Assembly: GCA_013139395.1 (NCBI GenBank)
Contig: WTAX01000036.1
Coordinates: 1-5,291, forward strand
Direction: 5' to 3'
From: Gammaproteobacteria bacterium
Lineage (GTDB): Bacteria; Pseudomonadota; Gammaproteobacteria; GRL18
Length of the DNA: 5,291 nt
Positions 5,161 to 5,291 of this stretch are shown here, piece after piece. The position numbers and the translations under genes are program-made. The notes beneath the pieces are model-generated. The model was not told the DNA's origin. It ran no database searches and saw only the letters and a program-made list of their open reading frames with translations. Positions within the stretch are counted from its first letter, which is position 1, and each line of letters opens with the position of its first letter.

Positions 5161-5291
5161 ATGGATACACAACGCTTAATTTTATTTGCTGCATTTATGC
5201 TGCTTTCAATGTCATTATGGCAGTCCTGGCAAATGCAGGTCAATCCGCCGCCTACCATCAGTAATAGTGATGTTTCAACATCCAGTTCAAC
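5161..5291 (+). CDS. yidC: Membrane protein insertase YidC (partial, N-terminal 43 codons)
   Basis: YidC inserts and folds inner-membrane proteins, alone or with SecYEG. The visible N-terminus, MDTQRLILFAAFMLLSMSLW, is the uncleaved first membrane segment (about 5-20) typical of gammaproteobacterial YidC; compare the E. coli start MDSQRNLLV. It is followed by QSWQ and a Pro/Ser/Thr-rich periplasmic linker. The catalytic five-helix core lies beyond the edge, so integrity cannot be judged. The start at 5161 is fixed by this alignment; only a weak purine stretch (GATAAAG) precedes it. Its position after yidD, 81 bp downstream, is the conserved order and suggests co-expression. Confidence 0.96.
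   Translation, partial: MDTQRLILFAAFMLLSMSLWQSWQMQVNPPPTISNSDVSTSSS

Noticed and set aside
1..5291. CRISPR arrays, tRNA or rRNA genes, transposases, defence or toxin genes
   Set aside because: None are visible; every substantial open frame is a conserved origin-region gene or its shadow.

Overview
The window is a chromosomal replication-origin neighbourhood from an A+T-rich gammaproteobacterium. The evidence is the gene order recF-dnaN-dnaA on the minus strand, facing away from rpmH-rnpA-yidD-yidC on the plus strand, together with protein sequences close to the E. coli and Pseudomonas versions (for example the DnaA C-terminal GGRDHTTV block, the RpmH start MKRTFQPSN and the YidC start MDTQR). 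The genus cannot be named from this sequence.

Layout. Positions 1-488 hold the N-terminal 162 codons of recF, cut by the window edge, with a 16/16 match to the ParB-binding parS site inside the gene. The complete dnaN lies at 517-1641. A 230-bp gap between dnaN and dnaA holds a perfect 14-bp inverted repeat around a G+C-richer loop. dnaA is at 1872-3353; the reading frame stays open for 30 more codons upstream, but the homology-supported start is 3353. The 654-bp divergent gap (3354-4007) is the candidate oriC. It has two perfect DnaA boxes, two one-mismatch boxes, long A/T tracts, a plausible dnaA promoter on the minus strand, a near-consensus sigma70 promoter for rpmH on the plus strand, and short direct repeats in the rpmH leader. 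rpmH (44 codons, 4008-4142), rnpA (start about 4337), yidD (4810-5079) and the first 43 codons of yidC (5161 to the edge) follow.

How it works together. DnaA would bind the boxes and open the A+T-rich DNA. DnaN clamps the polymerase to the template. RecF acts at gaps and stalled forks. The parS site would load ParB about 3.4 kb from the origin for chromosome segregation. On the other side, RpmH is a ribosomal protein, RnpA is the protein subunit of RNase P, and YidD and YidC serve membrane-protein insertion.

This is an ordinary, conserved region. I found no sign of a new defence, mobile or metabolic system. The points worth a second look are the parS site in recF, the fine structure of the origin, the palindrome between dnaA and dnaN, and the long structured rpmH-rnpA spacer.
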